A stretch of 28,317 nt of DNA from an uncultured Clostridium sp. (GCA_902462295.1 CABQAZ010000018.1:1-28317); one strand, 5' to 3'. Counted from the first letter of the stretch, positions 1-8,654 are shown. Notes: generated by a model from the sequence alone, not told the origin. A program made the numbers and translations.

Positions 1-2
1 AT

Positions 3-101
3 AAATTAAAAGGTCCTAAAATGCTTGAAAAATACCAACTTGGTAAAATCACTCCTGAAAAGTTTGAAAATTGGATTGATAGGATGAAAATAAGGAAGTA
101 A
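3..101 (+). CDS. C-terminal end of an unknown protein (cut by window edge)
   Basis: The open frame runs in from the left edge and stops with TAA at 99-101, leaving 32 residues: charged, lysine-rich, ending in ENWIDRMKIRK. A perfect terminator hairpin follows 15 bases later, which supports this being the true 3' end of a plus-strand gene. I do not recognise the family from so short a tail. It converges on the minus-strand AlbA_2 gene and shares the terminator with it. Confidence 0.45.
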   Translation, partial: KLKGPKMLEKYQLGKITPEKFENWIDRMKIRK

Positions 102-116
102 TATTATTAAGGCATG

Positions 117-152
117 AAAATAGTGCTGATTTTTAAAAATCAGCACTATTTT
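117..152. terminator. Bidirectional intrinsic terminator
   Basis: Perfect inverted repeat: 117-134 is the exact reverse complement of 135-152 (core TAGTGCTGATTTT / AAAATCAGCACTA). Each strand ends its stem in a T-rich run. It lies between two convergent genes, so it can stop both. Confidence 0.9.
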
Positions 153-167
153 ATTTTCTTAATTCTT

Positions 168-3100
168 TTAGAAATTATAATGTTTTCTTTCGTATTTAGC
201 TTGTTCTCTATATTGATTTGCAATATCTCTTAAAGTACTAGCAAATCTAACATATCCTTCTAATTCTGTTTGATTGGCATAACCATCCCATTTTTCTGCT
301 AAATTTTCCCATACTGTACCTTCTTTGTCAATCATTACTACGCCAACCGAATTATATGCTTCTATACTATATCCTCTTCTCATTTTCTCATATTCTTCTT
401 TGTCTAAAATTTTCGCAACAGCTCTATTAATCCAAAAACCATCTTTATCTGCTGGTGCATGAAATAATACTTCTCCAATAGTACTTAATGCTACTTCTAA
501 TCTATCACTCTTTATAGCCAATTCTTTTGCTTCATCTAACCATTTTAATAAAGCATTTTCATTAATATCTCCATCCTTTTGAGTTCCAGGAATTAATGTC
601 CATTTTTTTAGTAGATCATATGCATTCATCGCTAAGTTAGGATTTGAATTACTTTTATTTTCAGAATCACTTTTTCCTTTATATACTAAACAAATAATAT
701 CATTGAATATCGTTGGATTATTAGCTATTTTCTTTTCAATTGTTAAAGGTTTATATTCATTTTCATCCAATAGTTTTAAATAAGACCATTCAATTTTAAA
801 TAGACTTTCTTCATTATAATTTTTTTCTTGCAAATCTTTTATAATATTTTTTATATCATATACATCTATAGTCTTAATTAACTCTTGAACCTTCAACGTC
901 TTATTTAATGCCTCATCAGCTAATTCTATATTATAATTTTTCCTTTCATATATAGCCATATTAATTAATTCTACTGCTTCTATTGGTTTATTATATTTTA
1001 ATAGTCTTTCTATTGCATAATTATATTCTTCTTCACTTTCCAAAACTCTTATATCAACCTTTTCCCAATATTTGTTTTCATTTTTCTTTAATGTTTCTTC
1101 AACTAATTTCCATGTTTGCATATTGTAAGGTAATTCTGTTAAAAAATTAGATATTGATTCATTTGATAATTTTTCTATCTCTATTCCTTTTAACCACTCA
1201 TATCCTATTTTGTAAAATCTATTTCTTATATATCCTTTTGCTAATAATATCTCATTTTTGTTTTTGTCTAATAAACTTAATATTATTTTTTCTTCATTTA
1301 GTGGTATGCCTATCTCAGATAAACAAATTCCAACAACAAATGCATCCTTAACATTATTGCTAAATTCTATTACCTTTTCTAATCCTTGTTCTTTGAGTTT
1401 TTTAATAGCATTTATCTGTTTTTCCCTCAATTTTTTCTCTTGTAATTTATAATCATCTTTTTCCGAAAATAAATCCCAATATCCCATATTAAAAATTCTT
1501 TTATATGCAATTTCATCTTTATTAGGTTTTATTTTCAATGAAATTTCTTCTAATCTTTCTATTGCTTCTTTAGGTAGCGACCACTCTGAATCCGAAAATC
1601 TTTTATGCTTATTGATAAAATTTTCTAATTCATTCCAAATTTCAAATTTACTATTTTCATCTAACTCTATTATTTCCTTTGATACAATCTTTCCACATAT
1701 CTTCTCAAATAATTCTTTTGAAACACCACCTAAAATGCTTATTAGATCCTTTATTCTTTCAATATTATTTTTTGAATATGTTATTGCAATTTCAACATAA
1801 TTTTTATATTGTTCATATACTTCTCTATTGGTTAGTTTAACCTCTTCATCTATTAATTCATTCCATTTAGGTTTGTATGTTGGAAAACTATTTCTTGTTT
1901 CATTAGGCATTAATTTTTTTAACACTTTCCAACCATTTTCTTCATTCTCTTTTAATATAGTCTCCACAGCAATTTTTCTTAAGTCATTATTAGCTTTAGT
2001 TTGTGGATACCATGGTAATAAAATTCTAACCATTACATTTATTGCTTCTTCATCATATTGTGCAAGCTTCGTTAAAATAATACTCACTCTATTTAAATAT
2101 TTAGGCTGCCATGCCATTAATTCCAAAGCCCAATATAATCCTGATGTGTATTTAGTTGTAGTTACAAATTCAGCTTTTTCAGTTAAGAGTTTTTGAACTT
2201 CACATGTGTTCTCTTTTAACATTTTTTCTAACTCATCTAAAAACACATCTGGGTTAGCTTCTGCAAGAATTGGTAATTCATATTCTAAACTAGCAATTGA
2301 CTTCCAATTGGCATTTTCTAAAGTTTCATTAATTACATTATATAGCATTTTTTTTACTTCTTCTTCACTATTTACAAAATCATCTTGTAATGATTTTACA
2401 ATTGGGAGAGCCTCTGTAGCACTTTTCTTTATCGTATTAGAATATTTACATTCTTTACCCAATACATTTGCCATAACTCTTTTTTCTGGTTCTAAATCAA
2501 AAGTTGGATTGACTTCTTTTAATATACAAATTAATGCATTTTTAAATTTTTCTATCTCATTATCAAAAAAATTCTCTGCATATCTTTCTATTAATTCTTC
2601 TCTTTTTTTGATTTTCCATATATGATTTTTATATTCTATATATTCAGACTTGTTACTTAATAATCTTCTTATTGTTTTTATCCAAGTATCGTAGTCACTT
2701 CCTATTACTTCGCTAATGATCTTTTTGTCATTTTCATTTTTATCATTCCAAGCCCCAAATAAACTACAAATCTTTAATATATCTCTTATTTCATTTGCAT
2801 CTACTTCTTCAAAAGAATAATTCAATATTTCGTTAGTCTCTTTTGTCTTTTCTATCCTGTCATTTTCATATATATTTCTTCTATCATATTCATTTAATTT
2901 ATAATTTTTACTACCTTTCCTTATATATGCAGTTGAAGCATATACTTTTGCTCTCTTTCCTGTTTTTTCTTCGAACCTAGTAACTTCTTCTTTGGGATAA
3001 TCCTCACATATTGAATAGATTCTATCTGTATTTTCTTTTGGTATATATACATATCCATAGTCATAACCATCTTCTTCGAACTTAATAATACCTGTTTCTA

Positions 3101-3386
3101 CTATAGGCCTAGGCTGTATTTTATCGCATAAATCCTGATAACTTGCATCATCATCCATTAATTCTTTTTTTATACCTTTCCTTTTTAAAGGTTTATCTTG
3201 CACTCCAAATATAATAAATTTATCTTTTTTATATGAATCTATTGAATTTAAAAATCCACAAACATCTGCTATAAAATCTGCTTTTTTATTCTCCAAATAA
3301 GGAATTTGTTTATAATCAATATATGATTTTTCAGTTGGTAATTCTGACAAAATTCTAAAAATTCTTTCTTTCAGTTCTTCATCCAT
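168..3386 (-). CDS. AlbA_2 (Schlafen-type) domain protein, candidate defense effector
   Basis: A 1072-residue protein. Residues about 18-165 fit the AlbA_2/Schlafen N-terminal fold: an acidic/lysine motif YIDYKQ near 22, then DVCGFLNS, then KFIIFGVQD near 56-64, and a late strand ending AYIRKGSKNY near 154-162. AlbA_2 domains bind nucleic acid, and eukaryotic Schlafens use this fold to cleave tRNA. The remaining 900 residues are charged and helix-rich and look like a helical-repeat array (W, E/K and L spaced as in HEAT/TPR-like repeats), without a recognisable motif. The start at 3386 is chosen over an upstream in-frame start at 3470 because AGGAGG (3393-3398) lies at proper spacing and a TGTTATAAT element at 3411-3419 falls inside the longer version. 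It is a stand-alone gene next to the integrase. A role as a single-gene anti-phage protein is inferred from family and location. Confidence 0.75.
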   Translation of the reverse strand: MDEELKERIFRILSELPTEKSYIDYKQIPYLENKKADFIADVCGFLNSIDSYKKDKFIIFGVQDKPLKRKGIKKELMDDDASYQDLCDKIQPRPIVETGIIKFEEDGYDYGYVYIPKENTDRIYSICEDYPKEEVTRFEEKTGKRAKVYASTAYIRKGSKNYKLNEYDRRNIYENDRIEKTKETNEILNYSFEEVDANEIRDILKICSLFGAWNDKNENDKKIISEVIGSDYDTWIKTIRRLLSNKSEYIEYKNHIWKIKKREELIERYAENFFDNEIEKFKNALICILKEVNPTFDLEPEKRVMANVLGKECKYSNTIKKSATEALPIVKSLQDDFVNSEEEVKKMLYNVINETLENANWKSIASLEYELPILAEANPDVFLDELEKMLKENTCEVQKLLTEKAEFVTTTKYTSGLYWALELMAWQPKYLNRVSIILTKLAQYDEEAINVMVRILLPWYPQTKANNDLRKIAVETILKENEENGWKVLKKLMPNETRNSFPTYKPKWNELIDEEVKLTNREVYEQYKNYVEIAITYSKNNIERIKDLISILGGVSKELFEKICGKIVSKEIIELDENSKFEIWNELENFINKHKRFSDSEWSLPKEAIERLEEISLKIKPNKDEIAYKRIFNMGYWDLFSEKDDYKLQEKKLREKQINAIKKLKEQGLEKVIEFSNNVKDAFVVGICLSEIGIPLNEEKIILSLLDKNKNEILLAKGYIRNRFYKIGYEWLKGIEIEKLSNESISNFLTELPYNMQTWKLVEETLKKNENKYWEKVDIRVLESEEEYNYAIERLLKYNKPIEAVELINMAIYERKNYNIELADEALNKTLKVQELIKTIDVYDIKNIIKDLQEKNYNEESLFKIEWSYLKLLDENEYKPLTIEKKIANNPTIFNDIICLVYKGKSDSENKSNSNPNLAMNAYDLLKKWTLIPGTQKDGDINENALLKWLDEAKELAIKSDRLEVALSTIGEVLFHAPADKDGFWINRAVAKILDKEEYEKMRRGYSIEAYNSVGVVMIDKEGTVWENLAEKWDGYANQTELEGYVRFASTLRDIANQYREQAKYERKHYNF

Positions 3387-3410
3387 TATAATTCCTCCTA
3401 TTCTTGTCAA

Positions 3411-3419
3411 ATTATAACA
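3411..3419 (-). promoter_or_regulatory. Extended -10 promoter of the AlbA_2 gene
   Basis: On the minus strand this reads TGTTATAAT, an extended -10 (TGn plus TATAAT), 24 bases upstream of the start codon with AGGAGG between them. No good -35 is visible at 17 bases, which is acceptable for an extended -10 site. Confidence 0.6.
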
Positions 3420-3557
3420 TATTTTCTGTGCAAAATCCATCAATATAGCTAATTTACTGGCTAATTTCACAGTTTTCCATCGACAAAAATCAACATTTTT
3501 TTACATTTTATTTCCCCTACACCTAACAAATTTTCATCCAATATCCCCTGTCGGGTT

Positions 3558-3585
3558 TTGTTTTCCAATCAAAAAATGTTACAAT
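3558..3585 (+). promoter_or_regulatory. Candidate promoter of the integrase gene
   Basis: TTGTTT (3558-3563), a 16-base spacer and TACAAT (3580-3585), 53 bases before the GTG start. Both boxes deviate from consensus, consistent with weak integrase expression. Confidence 0.45.
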
Positions 3586-3638
3586 AAAAACATAGTAATA
3601 CAAACAATTACTAAAAACAACAGAAAGGAGGCAAAAAA

Positions 3639-4838
3639 GTGACAGGTAGTATTGAAAAGCGAGGAAAAAACAGTTACAGGCTAGTAGTATTCAAAGGATA
3701 TGACCTAGATGGCAAACCAATAAGGCATCAAAAAACAATACATTGCAAGAAAAAATCAGAAGCACAAATAGAACTTGCAAAATTTTTAACAGAAGTAGAA
3801 AGTGGACTAATAGTAGATGGAAATATCCCAACATTTGCACAATATGTGGAAATATGGACAAAAGATTATGCATTAAAGGAACTAGCACCATCAACTTATT
3901 ATAGATACAAACGCATGCTAGAAACAAGGATTACTCCATATTTTGGACATTATAAGCTAAATAAAATCAAACCAACAGACATTATGAGATTTTATGATTT
4001 ACTTGAAGAAGATACTCAAATTATTAGAAGAAAAAACAACAATGGAAAGAAAACAAGAAAGCCATTATCTCAAAAGACAATATTAGAACATCATCGTTTG
4101 CTATCAGCAATGCTTCATAAAGCAGTATATTGGCAACTTATTGTAAGCAATCCTGCTGAACGTGTTCAACCACCGAAAACATCTAAGCCATTAAGACGTC
4201 ATTATGATGAAGATCAAACTAAAATTCTTGTTGATAATTTGCAAAAGTTAAAAGGCAATCAAATTAAATATCGTACTGCAATTTTACTTGATATTTTTAC
4301 TGGAGCAAGGCTTGGTGAACTTGTTGGGCTTGAATGGAGTGATATTGATTTAAAAAATGGTATTATTAATATTAATAAGTCTAGTCAATATCTTTCTGAA
4401 AAAGGAGTTTTTACTAAGGCACCTAAAACAGAAAGTTCAATAAGAGATGTTGCAATACCTGATTTTATCGTTTCTTTACTTGAGGAATATAAGTTATGGT
4501 ATGATGAACAAAAAACAATTGTAGGCGATTTCTGGCACGAATCTAATAGGCTATTTGTTCAAGATGATGGTAAACCTATTCATCCATCTATAATTAGTAA
4601 ATGGTTTGAAAAGTTTGTTAAAAAGATTGGATTGCCTGTAATTAACTTTCATGGTTTAAGACATACAAATGCAACTCTTCTTATTTCTCAGCAAGTTGAT
4701 GTTGCAACAGTATCTGCTAGGCTTGGTCATGCACAAATTACTACTACGTACAATTTCTATGTTCACCCACTAAAATCTCATGATAGGACTGCTGGAAATG
4801 TATTAGAGAATTTGTTAATTTCAAGCAATGCAAATTAG
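3639..4838 (+). CDS. int: Tyrosine recombinase / integrase, Tn916 Int type
   Basis: A 399-residue site-specific recombinase that would integrate and excise the mobile element. Residues 1-55 form the arm-site DNA-binding domain (SIEKRGKNSYR, basic and beta-rich). About 65-175 is the SAM-like core-binding domain, and 190-385 the catalytic domain. Catalytic residues are visible: Arg224 in GARLGEL, a lysine near 260-263, His338 and Arg341 in HGLRH, His364 in LGHAQ and the nucleophile Tyr374 in NFYVHP. The start is GTG with AAAGGAGG at 3624-3631. The length is normal for the family and the frame is intact, so it could be active. It is the only plus-strand gene of size here, and its neighbours are defense genes, so it probably marks one end of the element. 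Confidence 0.95.
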   Translation: MTGSIEKRGKNSYRLVVFKGYDLDGKPIRHQKTIHCKKKSEAQIELAKFLTEVESGLIVDGNIPTFAQYVEIWTKDYALKELAPSTYYRYKRMLETRITPYFGHYKLNKIKPTDIMRFYDLLEEDTQIIRRKNNNGKKTRKPLSQKTILEHHRLLSAMLHKAVYWQLIVSNPAERVQPPKTSKPLRRHYDEDQTKILVDNLQKLKGNQIKYRTAILLDIFTGARLGELVGLEWSDIDLKNGIININKSSQYLSEKGVFTKAPKTESSIRDVAIPDFIVSLLEEYKLWYDEQKTIVGDFWHESNRLFVQDDGKPIHPSIISKWFEKFVKKIGLPVINFHGLRHTNATLLISQQVDVATVSARLGHAQITTTYNFYVHPLKSHDRTAGNVLENLLISSNAN

Positions 4839-4955
4839 TAATTCAATATTATCTAAAAATCTTTTTTGTGACTCTCATATTTATATTTTTTTGATTTACT
4901 TTGTTGCAAAAATGACTTTAAGAATTTTTATGAAATGAGATTTTCTTAGAGGTTC

Positions 4956-5002
4956 TATGTCAATTGGGAAGTTGATCCCCAATTTCTCCCCAATTTGACA
5001 TA
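4956..5002. repeat. Repeats downstream of int, candidate integrase binding or attachment sites
   Basis: Two direct copies of TCCCCAATTT (4976-4985 and 4987-4996) lie 11 bases apart, about one helical turn. TATGTCAATTGGG at 4956-4968 is the inverted partner of CCCAATTTGACATA at 4989-5002, differing by one base. Clustered repeats just outside a Tn916-type integrase are expected for arm-type sites bound by the N-terminal domain of the integrase. That assignment is inference. The rest of the gene-free stretch 4839-5262 holds only this and the hairpin at 5051-5081. Confidence 0.5.
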
Positions 5003-5050
5003 ATAGTGCTATTTTTAAGCATTATAGCAACCAAGTTGAAGGCAGCAAAA

Positions 5051-5081
5051 AATCGCTACAACCACTCAAGCTGTAGCGATT
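5051..5081 (-). terminator. Intrinsic terminator at the left end of the minus-strand genes
   Basis: Perfect 10-base stem AATCGCTACA (5051-5060) / TGTAGCGATT (5072-5081) with an 11-base loop. On the minus strand the stem is followed by TTTTTT, so it works for leftward transcription. The plus strand has no T run. It would end transcripts coming through the broken genes at 5.5-6.8 kb. Confidence 0.8.
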
Positions 5082-5262
5082 AAATCAAAATTGTAAAGCA
5101 AAATTATTTCAAACTCACCTTAGAGTTATGAGGAAAGGAAGCATAACATATTTGTTAGATATATTGAATTGTGTTGTATGCTAGTATTATTAGTGCTTTG
5201 CTACATTTTTGTTTAGTGTGCAATTTTTTTATTAAGAATTTTGAGAAGTAAATAATGATTTA

Positions 5263-5499
5263 ATGAAAGAATGTTTTCAATTTCGAGAAGAAACAAAACT
5301 TTATAATTTAAAAGAAGAAGATAAAAAACATTTTATTCATTTTGAGAAAATAAGTAAAAATATGTTAAATAGCATACTTGAAAAAATAGACAATATGTTA
5401 AAAATCAATTAGAGAAACTTGATCATAATTTATATTATTACATTTATTACTGGTGTAATAAGTATTATAGGAATGGAGTTTGTGATAGGATGGAGTTGA
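5263..5499 (+). pseudogene. Remnant of a small membrane-anchored protein, interrupted by a stop
   Basis: From ATG at 5263 a charged, helical 49-residue stretch (MKECFQFREETKLYN, then LEKIDNMLKIN) ends in TAG at 5410-5412. The same frame continues at once with RNLIIIYIITFITGVISIIG, a clear transmembrane helix, to TGA at 5497-5499. A hydrophilic coiled-coil-like segment followed in frame by a membrane anchor suggests one gene broken by a CAG-to-TAG change. No convincing ribosome binding site precedes the ATG, so the 5' end may also be missing. The family is not recognised. Confidence 0.4.
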
Positions 5500-5535
5500 G
5501 CAGTGGCACAAAGTAATAGAAAAATCCTATTTTTT

Positions 5536-6288
5536 TTATGGTAATTCTTGATAATATGAATTAAGTTTACATATTATGGCATATGCAGATGCATCTTTTT
5601 CTTCTGTATTCATTTCTATGTATACATTGGATAATTTTCCAAAATCATTAATATTAATTCTGTCCTTTGTTACTTGTACATCATTAATATCAATTTTATA
5701 AATAAATATATATTGATTAACTAACCAGTTCTGATATTTCAATATTTGCTTAATATCTTCTAGTTCAGCTCTTTTCCATGTTGAAAAATTCCAGTTACAT
5801 GCTATTTCTAATTCCTAAAAAAATATTATTCAATACATGTTTTGTCTATTCTCTTATATCTTTTGCTTTAAGAACTGCTGATGGAAAAATTTCATGTTCT
5901 TTATCCTCTTTTACTTCAACTTCATCTCCTTTTTTATCAATCCTGAGCTCATTATATACATCACTCTCATTTCCTGAAATAATGTTAATTTTTTACTTGC
6001 GCTATTAAAAAATTCATTTTGTAATTCATCTTTAAATTTATTTATTACTTTATCATTTGTAAATAAATATATTTTATCATATTTACTTTTTTTCATAAAT
6101 TGCAATATATTTAAAAATAATATTGTATCTTTAAATCCTTTGTCGATAGAGTTTTCTTCATTATTAAATGGTAGTTTCTTATATTTACATCTGTCTAAAA
6201 CGACTTCTATATTATCTATTTCAATTACTTTTTCACTTTTATGTTCTTTCAATCCTCTATAATAAAATAATTCCTTTATCCATTGTTA
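5536..6288 (-). pseudogene. Broken DUF4935 (PIN-like) domain gene
   Basis: Pieces of one protein are spread over several frames. The piece 5911-6252 contains DKGFKDTILFLNILQF and YDKIYLFTNDK, the second half of a PIN-like ribonuclease domain as in DUF4935 proteins. Near 5990 the match shifts by one base into the frame reading INIISGNESDVYNELR and ending in a stop. A third piece, from ELEIACNWNFSTWKRAELED to the TAA at 5536-5538, supplies the C-terminus. At the 5' end an ATG at 6286-6288 opens MDKGIILL, followed at once by a stop where the first acidic PIN motif should be, so an N-terminal segment looks deleted. It has at least two frameshifts and is not functional as read. It follows the methyltransferase remnant directly. 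Confidence 0.6.
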
Positions 6289-6304
6289 TTCCTCATTAAA
6301 ATTA

Positions 6305-6588
6305 TTAATTATTTTCCAATAATTTCTGATACATCTTGATTAATTCAGCCACACAGTCATCTTCTGACATTTTCTCCAATCAAATACATATGCTTCCATA
6401 ACTGCTACATCATTTTGTTTATGTACCTTAAATAAATCTGATGACATTATTAGTAGGTCATATAAATCAGCTAAAGAACTGTTTGAATAATTATTTCTTA
6501 TATTTAAAATATTTTGCGTCGTTGCTTCTATTTTTTCTTTTTGTTTATCATTGATTACAGGCCAATGGAAATATTTTTTGAACTCATC
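6305..6588 (-). pseudogene. C-terminal remnant of an MmeI-type (type IIL) DNA methyltransferase
   Basis: The minus-strand frame entering at 6588 reads EFKKYFHWPVINDKQKEKIE, then ATTQNILNIRNNYSNSSLAD, then LYDLLIMSSDLFKVHKQNDV, then AVMEAY. This is the C-terminal signature of MmeI-family fused methyltransferase-endonucleases, whose usual form has an NFPWP motif, SSLADLYDPLTMP and KAH..LD.AV..AYG. Near 6375 the frame breaks: one missing base in an A run turns WRKMSEDDCVAEL into an early stop. The second frame then runs to the natural stop at 6305-6307 (KMYQKLLENN). A stop sits directly upstream and no catalytic domain remains. This is the scar of a lost restriction-modification gene. Confidence 0.65.
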
Positions 6589-6644
6589 TTAGTTTGTATC
6601 AATTCATTTTTATCATAATACAGTATATCTTCAAAACTTTCTAC

Positions 6645-6791
6645 CATATAATAAAGTTTCTGTATTTAAGTTTATGTATTATGTATTAAATATATTAGCT
6701 GTCCATTTCCTTTATTTGTATCACTATTATGGAATAAATTAATAATATATTTTGTTAATAATGGATGTAATTTTATTTCTTCTTCATACAT
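6645..6791 (-). pseudogene. Fragment resembling an AAA15-type (AbiLii/RloA-like) ATPase
   Basis: The frame from 6791 reads MYEEEIKLHPLLTKYIINLF, then HNSDTNKGNGQLIYLIHNT and a stop at 6672-6674. It resembles the region after Walker B in AAA15/AAA_21 ATPases, where LHP, an amphipathic helix, and N..QLIFTTHDTN are conserved. The frame has two further stops before a short continuation at 6645. The similarity is from memory of the motif and covers only about 40 residues. The rest of 6792-6970 shows no gene. Confidence 0.4.
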
Positions 6792-6970
6792 CTATCTTTT
6801 TTTAGTTTTAATATATTATTTCTACACAATCATGAATATTATATAAACTATAAACTCTTTTCAAAATTATTCTCCTTATAAGAAAAAAGTAAAATAATAA
6901 TGTAAAATGACTACACTTATTATCTTGTATCTTGCTTTTTCATATGTATATTTAAAATTTTAATGATTCC

Positions 6971-8104
6971 TTAATTATTATCAATAATTTGTTTCAATTC
7001 CAACAATAAATGCTCCTCCTCATTTTTCAATTTTGAAATTGAAGTTTTCAAAAGAAAATATTCCTCACCAGTAGCTCCACTTCTATCCAAATTTTTTATA
7101 TTAATATTATAAACTTTACCTTCTTCTAAATTAGATTCTTCCCATATACAATCTTTATGAGTACTTATAATCATTTTACTTTTACATATTTTTAAGATTT
7201 CAATTGCCTCAATGTCACTAACAAAAAAATCTAATGTTTTTATCTTTTTATTATATTTGTATGTCATTCCATCAGAATCTACTTCTTCATACCAATTATC
7301 ATTAAACTTAAAAAGACCATCATCAGTTAATGAACAATAATCTTTTAACATTCCTACTGAGTAATTTATATTTCTTCTACTTTGATTTTCTTCTACTTCT
7401 GAGAAATATTCCACACTTACTCCCGCATCACATTTAGTTGATATATTCATAAATTCTCTTGCAGTAGTAATTCCTAAAAGCCTTATAGTCCCAATATCTT
7501 TTCTCTCTATATCTATCTTTCTAGATTGTGTTATCATTTGATTCTCATTAGAAACTATAAATATATCATCATTCATATATAATTCGTTATATATATCATC
7601 AGAATAAATTTCTTCATTTATTAATGGTACTAAATAATCTATTCTAAAATTAGTTTCAGCTAAAACTAAATATTTATTATCATATCCTTGATTCCTTAAT
7701 GAAACCATCTTTTGATTTTTCTTAAATGTTTTTACTTCAATTTGTGGTTTATCATTTACAGGAATCCATTTTTCATCAAATTTAACAAATGGTATCGCCT
7801 TTTTATTTACACTTACTCCTATAACATCTGGAGCAATCCCCACTTGCTTAGGATCGTAATCATAATAATCAGTAATTACCTTAACATTTTTTTCTCCAGA
7901 TATTTTTGGAAGAATAATTTTATTAAAAATAACACTTTCTGGAATAATATTTATCCACCTGTCAAAGATACCTCCCATATAATCACCTTTAGAATTCAAG
8001 GCTCCTCGCATTGGTCTAGTTCCTTGCATCTGTGTTAAATTTGATATAAAATAAACCGCCTTTTTTATGTCATCTATATTAACTATCACTTCACTATTCA
8101 TCAT
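6971..8104 (-). CDS. Putative second restriction endonuclease of the Bsp6I-like system
   Basis: A 377-residue protein of unknown family. A possible PD-(D/E)XK core is visible: APDVIGV with Pro92-Asp93, then 30 residues on PQIEVKTFKK with Glu123 and Lys125, followed by a basic/aromatic stretch and a beta strand KYLVLAETN. The C-terminal third has alternating strands and no known motif. Its start overlaps the end of the Bsp6I-family gene by 11 bases, and its GGAGG lies inside that gene, so the two are translationally coupled. It is the last gene of the methylase-regulator-nuclease set. It could be a second nuclease, a subunit of a two-part enzyme, or an accessory protein. The nuclease reading rests on the short motif alone. 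Confidence 0.5.
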   Translation of the reverse strand: MMNSEVIVNIDDIKKAVYFISNLTQMQGTRPMRGALNSKGDYMGGIFDRWINIIPESVIFNKIILPKISGEKNVKVITDYYDYDPKQVGIAPDVIGVSVNKKAIPFVKFDEKWIPVNDKPQIEVKTFKKNQKMVSLRNQGYDNKYLVLAETNFRIDYLVPLINEEIYSDDIYNELYMNDDIFIVSNENQMITQSRKIDIERKDIGTIRLLGITTAREFMNISTKCDAGVSVEYFSEVEENQSRRNINYSVGMLKDYCSLTDDGLFKFNDNWYEEVDSDGMTYKYNKKIKTLDFFVSDIEAIEILKICKSKMIISTHKDCIWEESNLEEGKVYNINIKNLDRSGATGEEYFLLKTSISKLKNEEEHLLLELKQIIDNN

Positions 8105-8654
8105 TATCCTCCATTAAATTAATCTTTTTGGTTGGAGTTAATTCAAGAGGATTTATTATCTTATTTTTAATTGAAAATCTAGGCCTTCTTCCTTGTAATT
8201 GTTGGTCTCTAAATGTTTCATTTTTCTTGCAATTTAATATAATGTTATATATATTACTTGAATCTACTTCATAAAACCATACATTTCCATCTACTCTTCC
8301 AAATGGTGCTAAATCTACAAAAACTAGCTTATCCCATGTTGAAGTTGGTCCAAATGAAGTGCAATCTGTTTTTATAGAAGCCGATTTTATTTGAATTCCC
8401 TCACCTGTAGTTTTATCTACTGCATCATATGAATGTGCTGTACCATTTGTTCTTACTGCATTAAAGAAAATGCAATATAGTGCTTCACTAAATACATCTG
8501 GTACATTCAAATTTCTTCCACCAAATTGTTTTAAATCTAAATTTATATTTGTCCATTTGCGAAAAATTTGCTTAAATTTTTTATAATCCTCCATATCAAA
8601 TTCATCGCCTACAACTATTGTTCCATCTTTTAATTTTACTTTAACTTGTTTCAT
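8094..8654 (-). CDS. Type II restriction endonuclease, Bsp6I family
   Basis: A 186-residue protein close in size to R.Bsp6I, which cuts at GC^NGC. Family features seen: FSEALYCIFF (Glu57), SYDAVD (Asp77), GIQIKSAS with Gln88 and Lys90 as the D...QxK nuclease core, and CTSFGPTSTWDKLVFVDLAP near 98-117. It is preceded by its regulator (19-base gap) and overlaps the 377-residue gene downstream. The companion m5C methylase fits a GC-rich target. The exact recognition sequence cannot be read from the sequence. Its ribosome site (AGAAG) is weaker than those of its neighbours, which may keep nuclease levels low. Confidence 0.8.
   Translation of the reverse strand: MKQVKVKLKDGTIVVGDEFDMEDYKKFKQIFRKWTNINLDLKQFGGRNLNVPDVFSEALYCIFFNAVRTNGTAHSYDAVDKTTGEGIQIKSASIKTDCTSFGPTSTWDKLVFVDLAPFGRVDGNVWFYEVDSSNIYNIILNCKKNETFRDQQLQGRRPRFSIKNKIINPLELTPTKKINLMEDNDE

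Noticed and set aside
1154..2625. Several plus-strand open frames opposite the AlbA_2 gene
   Set aside because: They are hydrophobic, F/L/S-rich mirror frames of an AT-rich coding strand, with no ribosome sites.
3387..3470. Longer N-terminus for the AlbA_2 protein starting at 3470
   Set aside because: The added stretch contains the extended -10 promoter TGTTATAAT and AGGAGG sits at the inner ATG (3386).
5002..5028. Second terminator after the integrase repeats (TAGTGCT/AGCATTA)
   Set aside because: The stem is only seven bases with a G-U pair and has no T run on the plus strand.
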